Of a stretch of 64,000 bases of DNA, positions 17,357-28,346 are shown piece after piece; position 1 is the stretch's first letter; each line of letters opens with the position of its first letter. The notes below the pieces were generated by a model. That model had not been told where the DNA came from. It saw nothing but the letters and a program-made list of their open reading frames with translations, and ran no database searches. The stretch spans positions 10,582 to 74,581 of the forward strand of contig CAXATO010000016.1 of assembly GCA_963972255.1 (NCBI GenBank), given 5' to 3'. The position numbers were made by a program, and so were the translations under genes. Origin of the DNA: UBA1479 sp002706405 (GTDB lineage Bacteria; Pseudomonadota; Alphaproteobacteria; Rhodospirillales; Casp-alpha2).

Positions 17357-18640
17357 TTATTGCGCCTCGAGCGCCTGATCCAGATCGGCGATGATGTCGT
17401 CGATGTGTTCGATCCCGACCGACAGCCGCACATAGCTTTCGGTGACGCCGGCGGAAATCCGTTCTTCGGGCGTCAATTGCTGGTGCGTGGTCGACCAGGG
17501 ATGGATGGCCAGCGAGCGCACGTCGCCGATGTTGGCCACGTGATAGAACAGCTTCAGGGCGTCGATGAACTTGGCGCCGCTTGCTTCGCCGCCTTTCAAT
17601 TCGAAGCCGACCAGACCGCCCCATCCGCCGGGCATGGTCTTCTCGCCATGGGCGCGGATGGCTTCGTCTTTTTCCAGGCCGGGGAAGATCACCCGGCTGA
17701 CCGCCGGATGGGCGGCCAGATGGCGTGCCACCGTTTCAGCGTTGCGGCAATGTTCGCGCATGCGCAGGGGCAGGGTTTCCAGCCCTTGGATGAACATCCA
17801 GGCGTTGAACGGGCTCATTGCCTGGCCCATGTCGCGCAGCATGGTCACCCGCGCCTTGAGGATATAGGCGATGGGGGCGCCCAAGCCCTTGGCGGCCTCG
17901 GTCCAGACCGCGCCGTGATAGCTCGGGTCCGGCTGGGTCAGCAGCGGGAAGCGCGCGGCGTGCTTTTCCCAATCGAAATTGCCGCCGTCGATGATCATGC
18001 CGCCGATCGACGTGCCGTGGCCGCCGATGTATTTGGTCATGGAATAAATGATGACCGCCGCACCATGTTCGAAGGGGTGGCACAGGGTCGGCGCCGCCGT
18101 GTTGTCGATGATCAAGGGCACGCCCAGTTCACGGCCGATAGCCGAAACTTCGGCGATGGGAAACACCCGCAGTTTGGGGTTCGCCAGCGTCTCGCCGAAA
18201 TAGGCCCGGGTCTTGTCGTCCGTGGCGCGGCGGAAATTTTCCGGGTCCGACGAATCGACGAAACGGGCTTCGATCCCCATGGTCTTGAGGGTATTGCCGA
18301 ACAGGTTCCAGGTGCCGCCGTAAATGTCCGTGGACACGACGATATTATCTCCGGCCTGGGCGATGTTCTGCACGGCCATGGCCGATGCCGCCTGACCCGA
18401 AGACACGGCAAGCGCCGCGACGCCGCCTTCCAAGGCGGCCATGCGCTTTTCCAGCACGTCGCAGGTCGGATTCATGATGCGGGTATAGATGTTGCCCAGT
18501 TCTTCCAGCCCGAACAGGCGCGCCGCATGGGCGGTGTCGTCGAACTGGTAGGACGTGGTCTGATAGATCGGCACGGCGACGGAATTGGTCGCCGGATCGG
18601 CGCGGTAGCCGTGATGTAGGCAGATCGTATTCTTATGCAT
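17357..18640 (-). CDS. metY: O-acetylhomoserine sulfhydrylase
   Basis: A 427-residue Cys/Met-metabolism PLP enzyme that makes homocysteine from O-acetylhomoserine and sulfide. The PLP lysine is K203 in 'YSMTKYIGGHGTS'; 'YQTTSYQF', 'YTRIMNPT' and the characteristic 430-residue length with the long insert 'HAARFPLLTQPDPSYHGAVW' mark the MetY branch rather than MetB/MetC. The start is set by AAGGAG at 18648-18653, seven bases before the ATG. The gene stands alone with its own terminator, and its leader can fold over the ribosome site (see the leader entry). Confidence 0.94.
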   Translation of the reverse strand: MHKNTICLHHGYRADPATNSVAVPIYQTTSYQFDDTAHAARLFGLEELGNIYTRIMNPTCDVLEKRMAALEGGVAALAVSSGQAASAMAVQNIAQAGDNIVVSTDIYGGTWNLFGNTLKTMGIEARFVDSSDPENFRRATDDKTRAYFGETLANPKLRVFPIAEVSAIGRELGVPLIIDNTAAPTLCHPFEHGAAVIIYSMTKYIGGHGTSIGGMIIDGGNFDWEKHAARFPLLTQPDPSYHGAVWTEAAKGLGAPIAYILKARVTMLRDMGQAMSPFNAWMFIQGLETLPLRMREHCRNAETVARHLAAHPAVSRVIFPGLEKDEAIRAHGEKTMPGGWGGLVGFELKGGEASGAKFIDALKLFYHVANIGDVRSLAIHPWSTTHQQLTPEERISAGVTESYVRLSVGIEHIDDIIADLDQALEAQ

Positions 18641-18647
18641 GGGGTGT

Positions 18648-18710
18648 CTCCTTCAACCCGGTTCCCTCTGGATGGCGCGTAACCTAGATCGTTTTCGGGT
18701 CATGTTGAAG
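18648..18710 (-). promoter_or_regulatory. Leader pairing that could mask the metY ribosome site
   Basis: On the minus strand CTTCAAC (18710-18704) can pair with GTTGAAG (18657-18651), which overlaps the Shine-Dalgarno AAGGAG (18653-18648). A further CCG/CGG pairing extends the helix past a small bulge. This would hide the start site of metY. It does not match the conserved core of SAM-II or other SAM riboswitches that I know. It is a hypothesis based on pairing only. Confidence 0.35.
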
Positions 18711-18912
18711 CCTCAGGCGCGGAACATGAGCGGCCGCGTGGAAACTATGGCGAAATCGCGGCTTCCCTGCCTCTAAAAGGCCCCGGGCACACCCTAGGGC
18801 AGCCCCAGTCTCCGTCCATTCATGGTGCGAGCCGCCGCCCGGTGGAGTGAATCCATCCCGGGCGGCTTTCCGGATCGCTTAAGGCGGACCCCCGCCGGGA
18901 GAGACGCACACC

Positions 18913-21309
18913 ATGTCCATCGTCACCGTCATCGGCCGCCGCTGGTGGGCCTTTCCCCTGGCCCTGATCGCGACCTTGGTTCTGATTACCGCCGTCGCCG
19001 CGTCCTCGGCGCGGGCCGACGGCGGCGTGCGCCCGGCGGTTGTTCCGGCATCGGCCATGGACCTGGGCGGTTTGTTCCTGCCGGCCGGCAAGGGGGACGA
19101 CGGCGGCGAGGGCGCGGCCCAGGTGCGGGCGGTGCCGCTGCTGGGCACGGACATCAAGGTGCACATCTCGGGCCTGATCGCGCGCTATGCGGTCACCCAT
19201 CGGTTCCGCAATCCCACGGCGCATTGGACCGAGGCCATCTATACCTACCCCCTGCCGCCGGACAGCGCCGTCGATCGCCTGAAGATGACCGTCGGCGGGC
19301 GCGTGACCCTGGGCCAGATCAAGGAGCGGGCCGAAGCGCGGCGTCTGTACACGGCGGCGAAAAGTGCCGGTCGCCGAGCCTCCCTGGTCGAACAACAGCG
19401 GCCCAACATCTTCACCACTGCCGTCGCCAACCTGGGCCCCGGCGAGGAAGTCATCGTCGCCATCGAGTTTCAGGAACGCCTGGCTTTCCGTGATGGGCAG
19501 TTCACCCTGCGCCTGCCGCTGGTCGTGGGCCCCCGCTATATCCCCGGCCGGGCGCACGCCGTGACCTTCGCGGGCGGCGCCGGCTGGGCGCAGGATACGG
19601 ATCGGGTGCCCGATGCTTCAAAGATCACGCCGCCGTTGCGAGAGGACGGCGCCGGCAAGGGCAATCCGGTGACGCTCGAGGTTGCTCTTGCCGCCGGCTT
19701 CGACATCGGCAAGATCACCAGTCCCGGCCACGACGTTATCGTGACGCGCCCGGATTCCGGCCGGGCCGTCGTGCGGCTGGATGGCGACGCCGTGCCCGCC
19801 GACCGTGATTTCGTCCTGCGCTGGGCCCCGGCCGAGGCGGGGGCCGCGCCCCAGGCCGGGTTCTTCTGGGAACAGGCCGGGGATGACACCTACGGCCTGC
19901 TCATGCTCATGCCGCCCGTGTCCGGCGGCGCCGGATTGGCCCTGCCCCGGCCGGCCCGCGACGTGACCTTCGTGATCGATACCTCCGGCTCCATGAAGGG
20001 GACGTCGCTGACCCAGGCCAAGGATGCGCTGGTCATGGCCTTGGACCGCCTGACGCTGGCCGACCGCTTTCGCATCATCCGCTTCGCTTCGGGCTATTCG
20101 GACATGACCCCCCGGCCGGTGACCGCCGATCGGGCGGCCATCGATCGCGCCAAGGCCTATGTGCGGGGGCTCGAGGCCGAAGGCGGCACGGAAATTTCCA
20201 ACGCCGTCACGGCGGCGCTTGCCGGTCTCGACAGCGGGGCTGAAGACGCGGCGCCCGAGGGCCGCACCCGCCTGCAGCAGATCGTGCTGATCACCGATGG
20301 CGCCGTCGGCGACGAGGACCGCCTGTTGTCCCTCATCAAGGGGCGAATCGGCGCTGCCCGCCTGTTCACTGTCGGCATCGGATCGGCCCCCAACGGCTTC
20401 CTGATGACCCGTGCCGCCCGCGCCGGGCGCGGTACCTATACGTTCATTCAGGCGGCTGGCGAGATCAAGGAACGCATGGCCGAACTGTTTCTCAAGCTGG
20501 AACGCCCGGCCCTGACGGATGTGGCCTTGACCTGGCCCCAGGGTGGGACCCACACGGTCGAAGTCTGGCCGCGACCGCTGCCGGACCTTTATGCGGGCGA
20601 ACCGCTGGTCGCGTTGATGAAGCTGAACGGGGCCGGGCCGGAACTGAAGGTCTCTGGCCGGCTGGGCGGGCGCTTCTGGGAACAGTCGGTGACCATCACC
20701 GGCGGCGCCGCGGCACCCGGCGTGGCGGGCCTGTGGGGCCGCGAGAAGATCCGCCAACTCATGGCCAACATGCGGACCGCCAGCCTGCATCTCGAACCCA
20801 CGGACGCGGATGCCGCCCGTGTCGATATCCGCCGGGAGATCGTCCGGACCGCCCTCGACATCGGTCTGGTCAGCAAGTTCACCAGCCTGGTTGCCGTCGA
20901 TACGGAACCGGGTCGCCCCGCCGGCACGCCGATGGCGGCCGCCCAGGTGCCGGTCAACCTGCCGGCGGGCCAGGACCGCGCAGGCTTGGAAGGCGTCCCT
21001 GCCGCCCCCTTGCCGACCCACGCGCCGTCCCCCGTTCCGGGCCCGCAAAAGACCATGGCGCCGACCGCCCCGGTGCCGGCCGGCCAGGCGGCGACCTTGG
21101 CCTTCGACCGGACGGACCCGGCAATGCGCCCTCATCTGGCGGCCGCCGTTTCCGGCACACCGCTGATGGCCGCTCCGCAGACGGCGACCCCGGCCCACGC
21201 CTATATGGGGCTCGGCCTGCTGTTCGTGATCGCCGCCCTCGCCATTTTGGCCCTCGGCTGGCGGGGCCCGCGCCGGCGTCGGCGCCAGGGTTCGGAAGGG
21301 GCCGATTGA
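18913..21309 (+). CDS. VIT- and VWA-domain sortase target protein
   Basis: A 798-residue exported protein. Order: signal/membrane segment (about 13-35), VIT domain (about 75-205, 'VHISGLIARYAVTHRFRNP', 'EARRLYTAAKSAGRRASLVEQQRPNIF'), von Willebrand A domain from about 348 with an intact MIDAS start DTSGS (356-360) and 'LITDGAVGDE', a Pro/Ala-rich stalk, then a C-terminal sorting-like signal: APQTA (754-758), a hydrophobic helix (about 764-782) and an RRRRR cluster. The architecture is that of the proteobacterial sortase target family, usually the only sortase substrate in its genome. The sortase gene follows directly, overlapping by one base. Confidence 0.92.
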   Translation: MSIVTVIGRRWWAFPLALIATLVLITAVAASSARADGGVRPAVVPASAMDLGGLFLPAGKGDDGGEGAAQVRAVPLLGTDIKVHISGLIARYAVTHRFRNPTAHWTEAIYTYPLPPDSAVDRLKMTVGGRVTLGQIKERAEARRLYTAAKSAGRRASLVEQQRPNIFTTAVANLGPGEEVIVAIEFQERLAFRDGQFTLRLPLVVGPRYIPGRAHAVTFAGGAGWAQDTDRVPDASKITPPLREDGAGKGNPVTLEVALAAGFDIGKITSPGHDVIVTRPDSGRAVVRLDGDAVPADRDFVLRWAPAEAGAAPQAGFFWEQAGDDTYGLLMLMPPVSGGAGLALPRPARDVTFVIDTSGSMKGTSLTQAKDALVMALDRLTLADRFRIIRFASGYSDMTPRPVTADRAAIDRAKAYVRGLEAEGGTEISNAVTAALAGLDSGAEDAAPEGRTRLQQIVLITDGAVGDEDRLLSLIKGRIGAARLFTVGIGSAPNGFLMTRAARAGRGTYTFIQAAGEIKERMAELFLKLERPALTDVALTWPQGGTHTVEVWPRPLPDLYAGEPLVALMKLNGAGPELKVSGRLGGRFWEQSVTITGGAAAPGVAGLWGREKIRQLMANMRTASLHLEPTDADAARVDIRREIVRTALDIGLVSKFTSLVAVDTEPGRPAGTPMAAAQVPVNLPAGQDRAGLEGVPAAPLPTHAPSPVPGPQKTMAPTAPVPAGQAATLAFDRTDPAMRPHLAAAVSGTPLMAAPQTATPAHAYMGLGLLFVIAALAILALGWRGPRRRRRQGSEGAD

Positions 21310-21929
21310 TGGCCCCGGCGGCCCGCCTTTCCCGTTTGCTCCCTGCCTCCATGGCACCTTCCAGGCCGGCGGCTGTCCTTTTGGCCGCCGCCGGCCTGGG
21401 TCTTTTCGCCTGGGGGGCCTATATCCCGGCCAAGGCCTGGGCGGCGCAGATGCTGCTGGAACATGCCTGGGATCAGGCGCGGGCCAATCAAGCCCTCTCG
21501 GGCGTGCTGGCCCGGCCCTGGCCCTGGGCCGACATGACGCCGGTGGCGCGGCTTGGTATCGAACGTCTGGGGGGCGCCAGCATCGTCCTGTCCGGGGCCG
21601 ACGGCAGCACGCTCGCCTTCGGGCCCGGCCATGTCGACGGCACGGCCCTGCCGGGGCAGCCCGGGCATGGCGTCGTCTCGGCCCATCGCGACACCCATTT
21701 CGCCTATCTGAAGGAGGCCCGCATCGGCGACTTGATCCGTGTCGAACAGCCGTCGGGTGCGAAAAGCGGCTACCGCATCGTCGAACGCCGGGTCATCGAC
21801 ACGCGCCGCGAACAGGTCATGCTGCATCCCGAGGCGGACCTGTTGACCCTCATCACCTGCTATCCCTTCGAGGATTGGGCGCCGGGCGGCCCGCTTCGCC
21901 TGATTCTCACGGCAGAGAAGCGATTCTGA
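21309..21929 (+). CDS. Class GN sortase
   Basis: A 206-residue transpeptidase anchored by an N-terminal helix (about 20-40). Catalytic residues are recognisable: H126 in 'VVSAHRDTHF', C184 in 'LITCYPF' and R197 in 'GPLRLIL'. This is the Gram-negative-restricted sortase class that is encoded beside one VIT/VWA target. Its ATG overlaps the target stop (TGATG, 21307-21311), indicating tight coupling. It should act on the periplasmic face of the inner membrane. What the target is joined to in a Gram-negative cell is unknown. Confidence 0.93.
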   Translation: MAPAARLSRLLPASMAPSRPAAVLLAAAGLGLFAWGAYIPAKAWAAQMLLEHAWDQARANQALSGVLARPWPWADMTPVARLGIERLGGASIVLSGADGSTLAFGPGHVDGTALPGQPGHGVVSAHRDTHFAYLKEARIGDLIRVEQPSGAKSGYRIVERRVIDTRREQVMLHPEADLLTLITCYPFEDWAPGGPLRLILTAEKRF

Positions 21930-22002
21930 TTAACCTTGCGGGAAGTTCCCCTTAACATGGCGGCCCCATTAATAAGAAACCACGCCTCCAGGAGGAATAC
22001 CT

Positions 22003-23361
22003 ATGGCCGTTTCCGGCATCGACAGCGTCCTTTACCGCGATCAGTTTTCCACCCCCGCCATGCGCGCGGCCTTTGACGACACCGCGACCCTGCAGAAATT
22101 TCTCGACATGGAAGCGGCGCTTGCCCGCGCCGAAGCGGCGCTCGGGATCATTCCCGAAAGTGCCGCCGCGCAGATCACCAAGGCGGCCGACATGTCGCTG
22201 TACGATTTCGACGCCATCCGCGACGAAATGGCCCGCACCAGCCATCCCATCGTGCCGCTGGTCCGCGCCATGGCCGCGCAGTGCGAGGTTCAGGGCGACA
22301 AGAAGGCCGGCGAGTACGTCCATTGGGGCGCGACCACCCAGGACGTCATGGACACCGGTCTTGTCCTGCAGATGAAGGACGCAGTGGCGTTGATCCGCGA
22401 CGGTCTGGATAAACTTGACGCCAATTGTGTCAAGCTGGCGCGCGATCACCGCGACACGCCCATGGCCGGGCGCACCCATGGCCAGCAGGCCCTGCCGATC
22501 ACCTTCGGCTACAAGGTCGCCGTCTGGATCGACGAAATCCGCCGTCAGCGCGAACGCCTGGACCAGATGGCCGACCGGGTTCTGGTCGGCCAGTTCTCCG
22601 GCGCCGTCGGCACCCACGCGGCGGTTGGCGAAAAGGGGCCCGAGGTCGCGGCCCGCATGATGGCCGACCTGGGGCTCGGCGCGCCGGCGATTTCCTGGCA
22701 CGTCGCCAAGGACCGCTTCACCGAATATGCCGCCGTGCTGGCCAGCATCGCCGGCACCATGGGCCGCATCGTGCGTGAGGTCGCGACCCTGCAGAAGACC
22801 GAAATCGCCGAACTGGAAGAGCCGCACAAGCCCGGCAAGGTCGGCTCCTCGACCATGCCGCAGAAGCGTAACCCGGCGATCTGCGAAGTGACCCAGGGGA
22901 TCGTCCGCCTGGCCTGGGCCTGCGTGCCGCCGGCCTTCGAAAGCATGATCGCCGACCACGAACGGGACAAGGTCGCCAACCAGGTCGAACGGGATTTCGT
23001 TCCGCGGGTCAGTTGCCTGACCGAATCGGCCCTGCGCAAGGCGGTGATGGTCACCGGCGGGCTGACCGTGCGGGCCGACAACATGCGCCGCAACCTGGAC
23101 ATGACGGGCGGCCTGCTGCTGTCCGAGGCGGTGATGATGAAACTGGGCGAGACCATCGGCCGCAACACGGCCCACGACGTGGTCTATGAAGCGGCCATGA
23201 CGGCCTTCGAACAGGACAAGGTGTTCCGCGACCTGTTGCTGGCGGACGCCCGGGTGTCGGAGATCATGACTCCTGAGGAACTGGACGCCCTGCTTGACCC
23301 GGCGCGCTACACAGGCCTGTCGGCGGAAATGGTCGACGCGGTTCTCGGCACCAAGGGATGA
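22003..23361 (+). CDS. Adenylosuccinate lyase/CMLE-family lyase
   Basis: A 452-residue member of the fumarase/aspartase superfamily with the signature SSTMPQKRNP at 282-291 and the second conserved region 'GRTHGQQALPITFG'. The first conserved region reads 'VHWGATTQDVMDTGLVLQ', closer to 3-carboxy-cis,cis-muconate cycloisomerase (PcaB) than to standard bacterial PurB (which has TSSD there). It may be annotated purB by similarity, but no purine or protocatechuate gene is adjacent, so substrate choice stays open. A GGAGGA ribosome site precedes the ATG. Confidence 0.85.
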   Translation: MAVSGIDSVLYRDQFSTPAMRAAFDDTATLQKFLDMEAALARAEAALGIIPESAAAQITKAADMSLYDFDAIRDEMARTSHPIVPLVRAMAAQCEVQGDKKAGEYVHWGATTQDVMDTGLVLQMKDAVALIRDGLDKLDANCVKLARDHRDTPMAGRTHGQQALPITFGYKVAVWIDEIRRQRERLDQMADRVLVGQFSGAVGTHAAVGEKGPEVAARMMADLGLGAPAISWHVAKDRFTEYAAVLASIAGTMGRIVREVATLQKTEIAELEEPHKPGKVGSSTMPQKRNPAICEVTQGIVRLAWACVPPAFESMIADHERDKVANQVERDFVPRVSCLTESALRKAVMVTGGLTVRADNMRRNLDMTGGLLLSEAVMMKLGETIGRNTAHDVVYEAAMTAFEQDKVFRDLLLADARVSEIMTPEELDALLDPARYTGLSAEMVDAVLGTKG

Positions 23362-23393
23362 CCCGGGGGCGCACAGCGCCTATATAAACAAGC

Positions 23394-25586
<2,193 letters not shown>

Positions 25587-25604
25587 GCAGCACTGCGGCC
25601 ATCG

Positions 25605-25799
25605 TCAAAAAAACAGCGGCAGCAGCAGAACCCCGATCACGATGATGGCGGCGCCGGCGAACTCAAGGAGCATGTCCTCGAACACTTCCTTCACCGTGCG
25701 TTCGTTCTTCGGGTGGGCGACGATGAAGACGCGGATCACCAGGTAGATCAGAACCACTAGTAGAACGATGGCCGCGGGGCCGCCGGGAGACATGCTCAT
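25605..25799 (-). CDS. Small two-helix membrane protein
   Basis: A 64-residue protein with two hydrophobic helices (about 8-27 and 46-63) flanking a charged loop 'HPKNERTVKEVFEDML'. The ATG at 25799 overlaps the sixA stop (TGATG), so it is translated with sixA. I do not recognise a family. The close coupling and clean open frame support a real gene. A role at the inner membrane is inferred from hydrophobicity alone. Confidence 0.6.
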   Translation of the reverse strand: MSMSPGGPAAIVLLVVLIYLVIRVFIVAHPKNERTVKEVFEDMLLEFAGAAIIVIGVLLLPLFF

Positions 25800-26281
25800 C
25801 ACGTGCTCAACAGCACGGGGCTCATGTGCCACAGGATCGTCCAATGGCCACCCGACTCCGTGATGATCGGATCACGCTCCAGGCAGACGACGGAAGCCGG
25901 GTCAAAGGCGATCACCCCGGCATTTGCATCGCCCGACGTCAGGAACGATGTAATGCGGCTCATGAAGGGATCGTGGCCGACGACCATGGTGTCCTCGGTC
26001 CATCCGGAGGCGGCCTCGACCAGGCTGTCCAGGCGCGACGAGGGCTTCAGGTCGCGCATTTCCTCGACGATGCGCCCGGGGCCGATGACGGCCGATAGGT
26101 GTAGGGCGGTCTGCTGGGCGCGCAGGATTTCCGAATGGATGACCCGCGGCACCCGCACGCCGGCCCGGCCCAGGAACGAGGCCATGCGTTTCACATCCTT
26201 CAAGCCTTGCTCGCTAAGCGGCCTGTCGGGATTTTCATCCTTGGTCAGCGCCAGGCCGTGGCGCACGAGGTAGAGGCGCAT
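25799..26281 (-). CDS. sixA: SixA-type phosphohistidine phosphatase
   Basis: A 160-residue histidine phosphatase. The catalytic RHG triad opens the protein ('LYLVRHGLALTK'), followed by 'RPLSEQGLKDVKRMASFL', 'VIHSEILRAQQTA' and the second catalytic His in 'VVGHDPFMSR'. SixA enzymes dephosphorylate histidine phosphotransfer proteins (ArcB in enterobacteria; nitrogen-PTS proteins also proposed). Which partner is used here is unknown. The downstream two-helix protein is coupled to it. Confidence 0.9.
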   Translation of the reverse strand: MRLYLVRHGLALTKDENPDRPLSEQGLKDVKRMASFLGRAGVRVPRVIHSEILRAQQTALHLSAVIGPGRIVEEMRDLKPSSRLDSLVEAASGWTEDTMVVGHDPFMSRITSFLTSGDANAGVIAFDPASVVCLERDPIITESGGHWTILWHMSPVLLST

Positions 26282-26412
26282 GGAAGGCTTCCCTTCATTC
26301 GGTCTTTTTTTTATCGGTTAAGCACGGCCTTGTTATAGCACCCCGCGCCGTTCCGCCAAATTCTGTTTGGCGGAGACCGGGATCGTTCCGGAAGGGGCGG
26401 CGAACGGGCATG

Positions 26413-26438
26413 AAAAAAGCCGCAACAAGGCGGCTTTT
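26413..26438 (-). terminator. Intrinsic terminator of the atp operon
   Basis: GCGGCTTTT (26430-26438) pairs with AAAAGCCGC (26415-26423), six-base loop, and the minus strand continues into six T (26418-26413). It lies 23 bases after atpC and closes the ATP synthase operon; four T on the plus side make weak bidirectional action possible. Confidence 0.85.
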
Positions 26439-26460
26439 CTCACATTCGGTTGCCGGTTGG

Positions 26461-26862
26461 TCAGGGCGCGGCGGAAATCATCGCCTCGGCCACCTTCAGC
26501 TCGCTTTCGGCGGCGGCTTTCGCCTTGGCGTCAGCGGCATCGGCAAGCGCCTTTTGCGCGTCCTGCAGGCGCTGGCTGGCGGCGGCCTTGTCGATATCGG
26601 CGACGGGCGTTGCTTCTTCGACCAGGACCGTGCAGGTTTCCGGGTTCACTTCGACGAACCCGCCGGCGACGAAGATGCTGTTGGTCACCTTGCCGCCTTC
26701 GTGGATGTCGATGACGCCCGGACGTACGGTGCCGATCAGCAGCGAGTGGCCGGGCAGGACACCCAGGTCGCCTTCGCCGCCGGGAACGACGACCATGTCC
26801 ACGGCCTGTGACGCCACCAGCTTTGTCGGCGAAACCAGATCGAATTGGATCGTATCGGCCAT
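26461..26862 (-). CDS. atpC: F1 ATP synthase subunit epsilon
   Basis: A 133-residue epsilon subunit of the F1 central stalk. The beta-sandwich is clear ('FDLVSPTKLVASQAVDMVVVPGGEGDLGVLPGHSLLIGTVRPG') and the C-terminal helical arm that can inhibit ATP hydrolysis is Ala-rich here. It is the last gene of atpHAGDC, 30 bases after atpD, followed by an intrinsic terminator. Confidence 0.96.
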   Translation of the reverse strand: MADTIQFDLVSPTKLVASQAVDMVVVPGGEGDLGVLPGHSLLIGTVRPGVIDIHEGGKVTNSIFVAGGFVEVNPETCTVLVEEATPVADIDKAAASQRLQDAQKALADAADAKAKAAAESELKVAEAMISAAP

Positions 26863-26892
26863 TATCGGATGTCCTTTGTTCGCACCAGTTCC

Positions 26893-28317
26893 TTAGGCGG
26901 CTTCCGCGGCCATCTTCTTGGCCTTTTCGATGGCCTCGTCAATGGTGCCGACCATGTAGAAGGCGGCTTCCGGCAGGTGATCGTATTCGCCTTCGACGAT
27001 GCCCTTGAAGCCCTTGATGGTGTCTTCGAGGGACACCAGGACGCCCGGCGTGCCGGTGAACACTTCGGCGACGTGGAACGGCTGCGACAGGAAGCGCTGG
27101 ATCTTACGGGCGCGCGACACGGTCTGTTTGTCTTCTTCCGACAGTTCATCCATGCCCAGAATGGCGATGATGTCCTGCAGGGACTTGTAGGTCTGCAGGG
27201 TCTGCTGAACCTGGGTGGCGACGCCGTAATGTTCTTCACCGATGATCCGCGGATCAAGGATACGCGAGGTTGAATCGAGCGGATCCACGGCCGGGTAGAT
27301 GCCGAGTTCGGCGATCTGGCGCGACAGCACCGTGGTCGCGTCCAGGTGGGCGAAGGAGGTGGCGGGCGCGGGGTCGGTCAAGTCATCGGCCGGGACGTAA
27401 ATGGCCTGGACCGAGGTGATCGAGCCCTTCTTGGTCGAGGTGATGCGTTCCTGCAGCATGCCCATGTCGGTGGCGAGCGTCGGCTGATAGCCCACGGCCG
27501 AGGGAATGCGGCCCAACAGCGCCGACACTTCCGAGCCGGCCTGGGTGAAGCGGAAAATGTTATCGATGAACAGCAGCACGTCCTGGCCTTCTTCGTCGCG
27601 GAAGTATTCCGCCTGCGCCAGGCCGGTCAGCGCCACGCGGGAGCGGGCCCCCGGGGGTTCGTTCATCTGACCGTAAACCAGCGCCGCCTTGGAATTGTTG
27701 CCTTCCAGGTCGATAACGCCCGATTCGATCATTTCGTGATAGAGGTCGTTGCCTTCGCGGGTACGTTCGCCGACACCGGCAAACACCGAATACCCGCCGT
27801 GGCCTTTGGCGACGTTGTTGATCAGTTCCATGATCAGCACCGTCTTGCCCACGCCGGCGCCGCCGAACAGGCCGATCTTACCACCCTTGGAGTAGGGCGC
27901 GATCAGGTCGACGACCTTGATGCCCGTGGTCAGAATTTCGGTTTCCGTCGACTGCTCGGCAAAGCTCGGGGCCGAGCGGTGGATGGGGGCGCGGGACTTG
28001 GTCTTCACCGGGCCGCGTTCATCGACGGGATCGCCGATGACGTTCATGATGCGGCCCAGGGTCTCGGGACCCACGGGAACCGTGATGCTGTCGCCGGTAT
28101 CGGTCACTTCGGCGCCGCGCTGCAGGCCGTCCGTGCTGTCCATGGCAACGGTGCGCACGGTGTTTTCACCCAGGTGCTGCGCCACTTCCAAAACCAGCAG
28201 ACGGTCGCCGATCTTCAGGTGCAGGGCGTTCAAAATCGCCGGCAACTCGCCGTCGAATTTGACGTCCACCACGGCGCCCAGGACCTGGGACACTTTACCA
28301 ACACTTTTCGTAGCCAT
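26893..28317 (-). CDS. atpD: F1 ATP synthase subunit beta
   Basis: The 474-residue catalytic subunit. Walker A is GGAGVGKT (152-159), the catalytic glutamate lies in 'GVGERTREGND', Walker B in 'VLLFIDNIFRFTQAGSE', and the ATPase signature 'PAVDPLDSTS' is intact. It forms the alpha3beta3 hexamer with AtpA. Normal length; fourth gene of the operon, 29 bases after atpG. Confidence 0.98.
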   Translation of the reverse strand: MATKSVGKVSQVLGAVVDVKFDGELPAILNALHLKIGDRLLVLEVAQHLGENTVRTVAMDSTDGLQRGAEVTDTGDSITVPVGPETLGRIMNVIGDPVDERGPVKTKSRAPIHRSAPSFAEQSTETEILTTGIKVVDLIAPYSKGGKIGLFGGAGVGKTVLIMELINNVAKGHGGYSVFAGVGERTREGNDLYHEMIESGVIDLEGNNSKAALVYGQMNEPPGARSRVALTGLAQAEYFRDEEGQDVLLFIDNIFRFTQAGSEVSALLGRIPSAVGYQPTLATDMGMLQERITSTKKGSITSVQAIYVPADDLTDPAPATSFAHLDATTVLSRQIAELGIYPAVDPLDSTSRILDPRIIGEEHYGVATQVQQTLQTYKSLQDIIAILGMDELSEEDKQTVSRARKIQRFLSQPFHVAEVFTGTPGVLVSLEDTIKGFKGIVEGEYDHLPEAAFYMVGTIDEAIEKAKKMAAEAA

Positions 28318-28346
28318 ACTCTTTCTAGCTCCCGTTCAAATCGTCT

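Noticed and set aside
16..17433. Upstream in-frame extension of the aspartate aminotransferase to 17433
   Set aside because: The extra 80 codons cover the terminator of metY and part of its 3' end; family length and the conserved opening fix the start at 17193.
18641..18720. SAM-II riboswitch upstream of metY
   Set aside because: The conserved SAM-II pseudoknot sequence is missing; only a ribosome-site-masking helix can be drawn.
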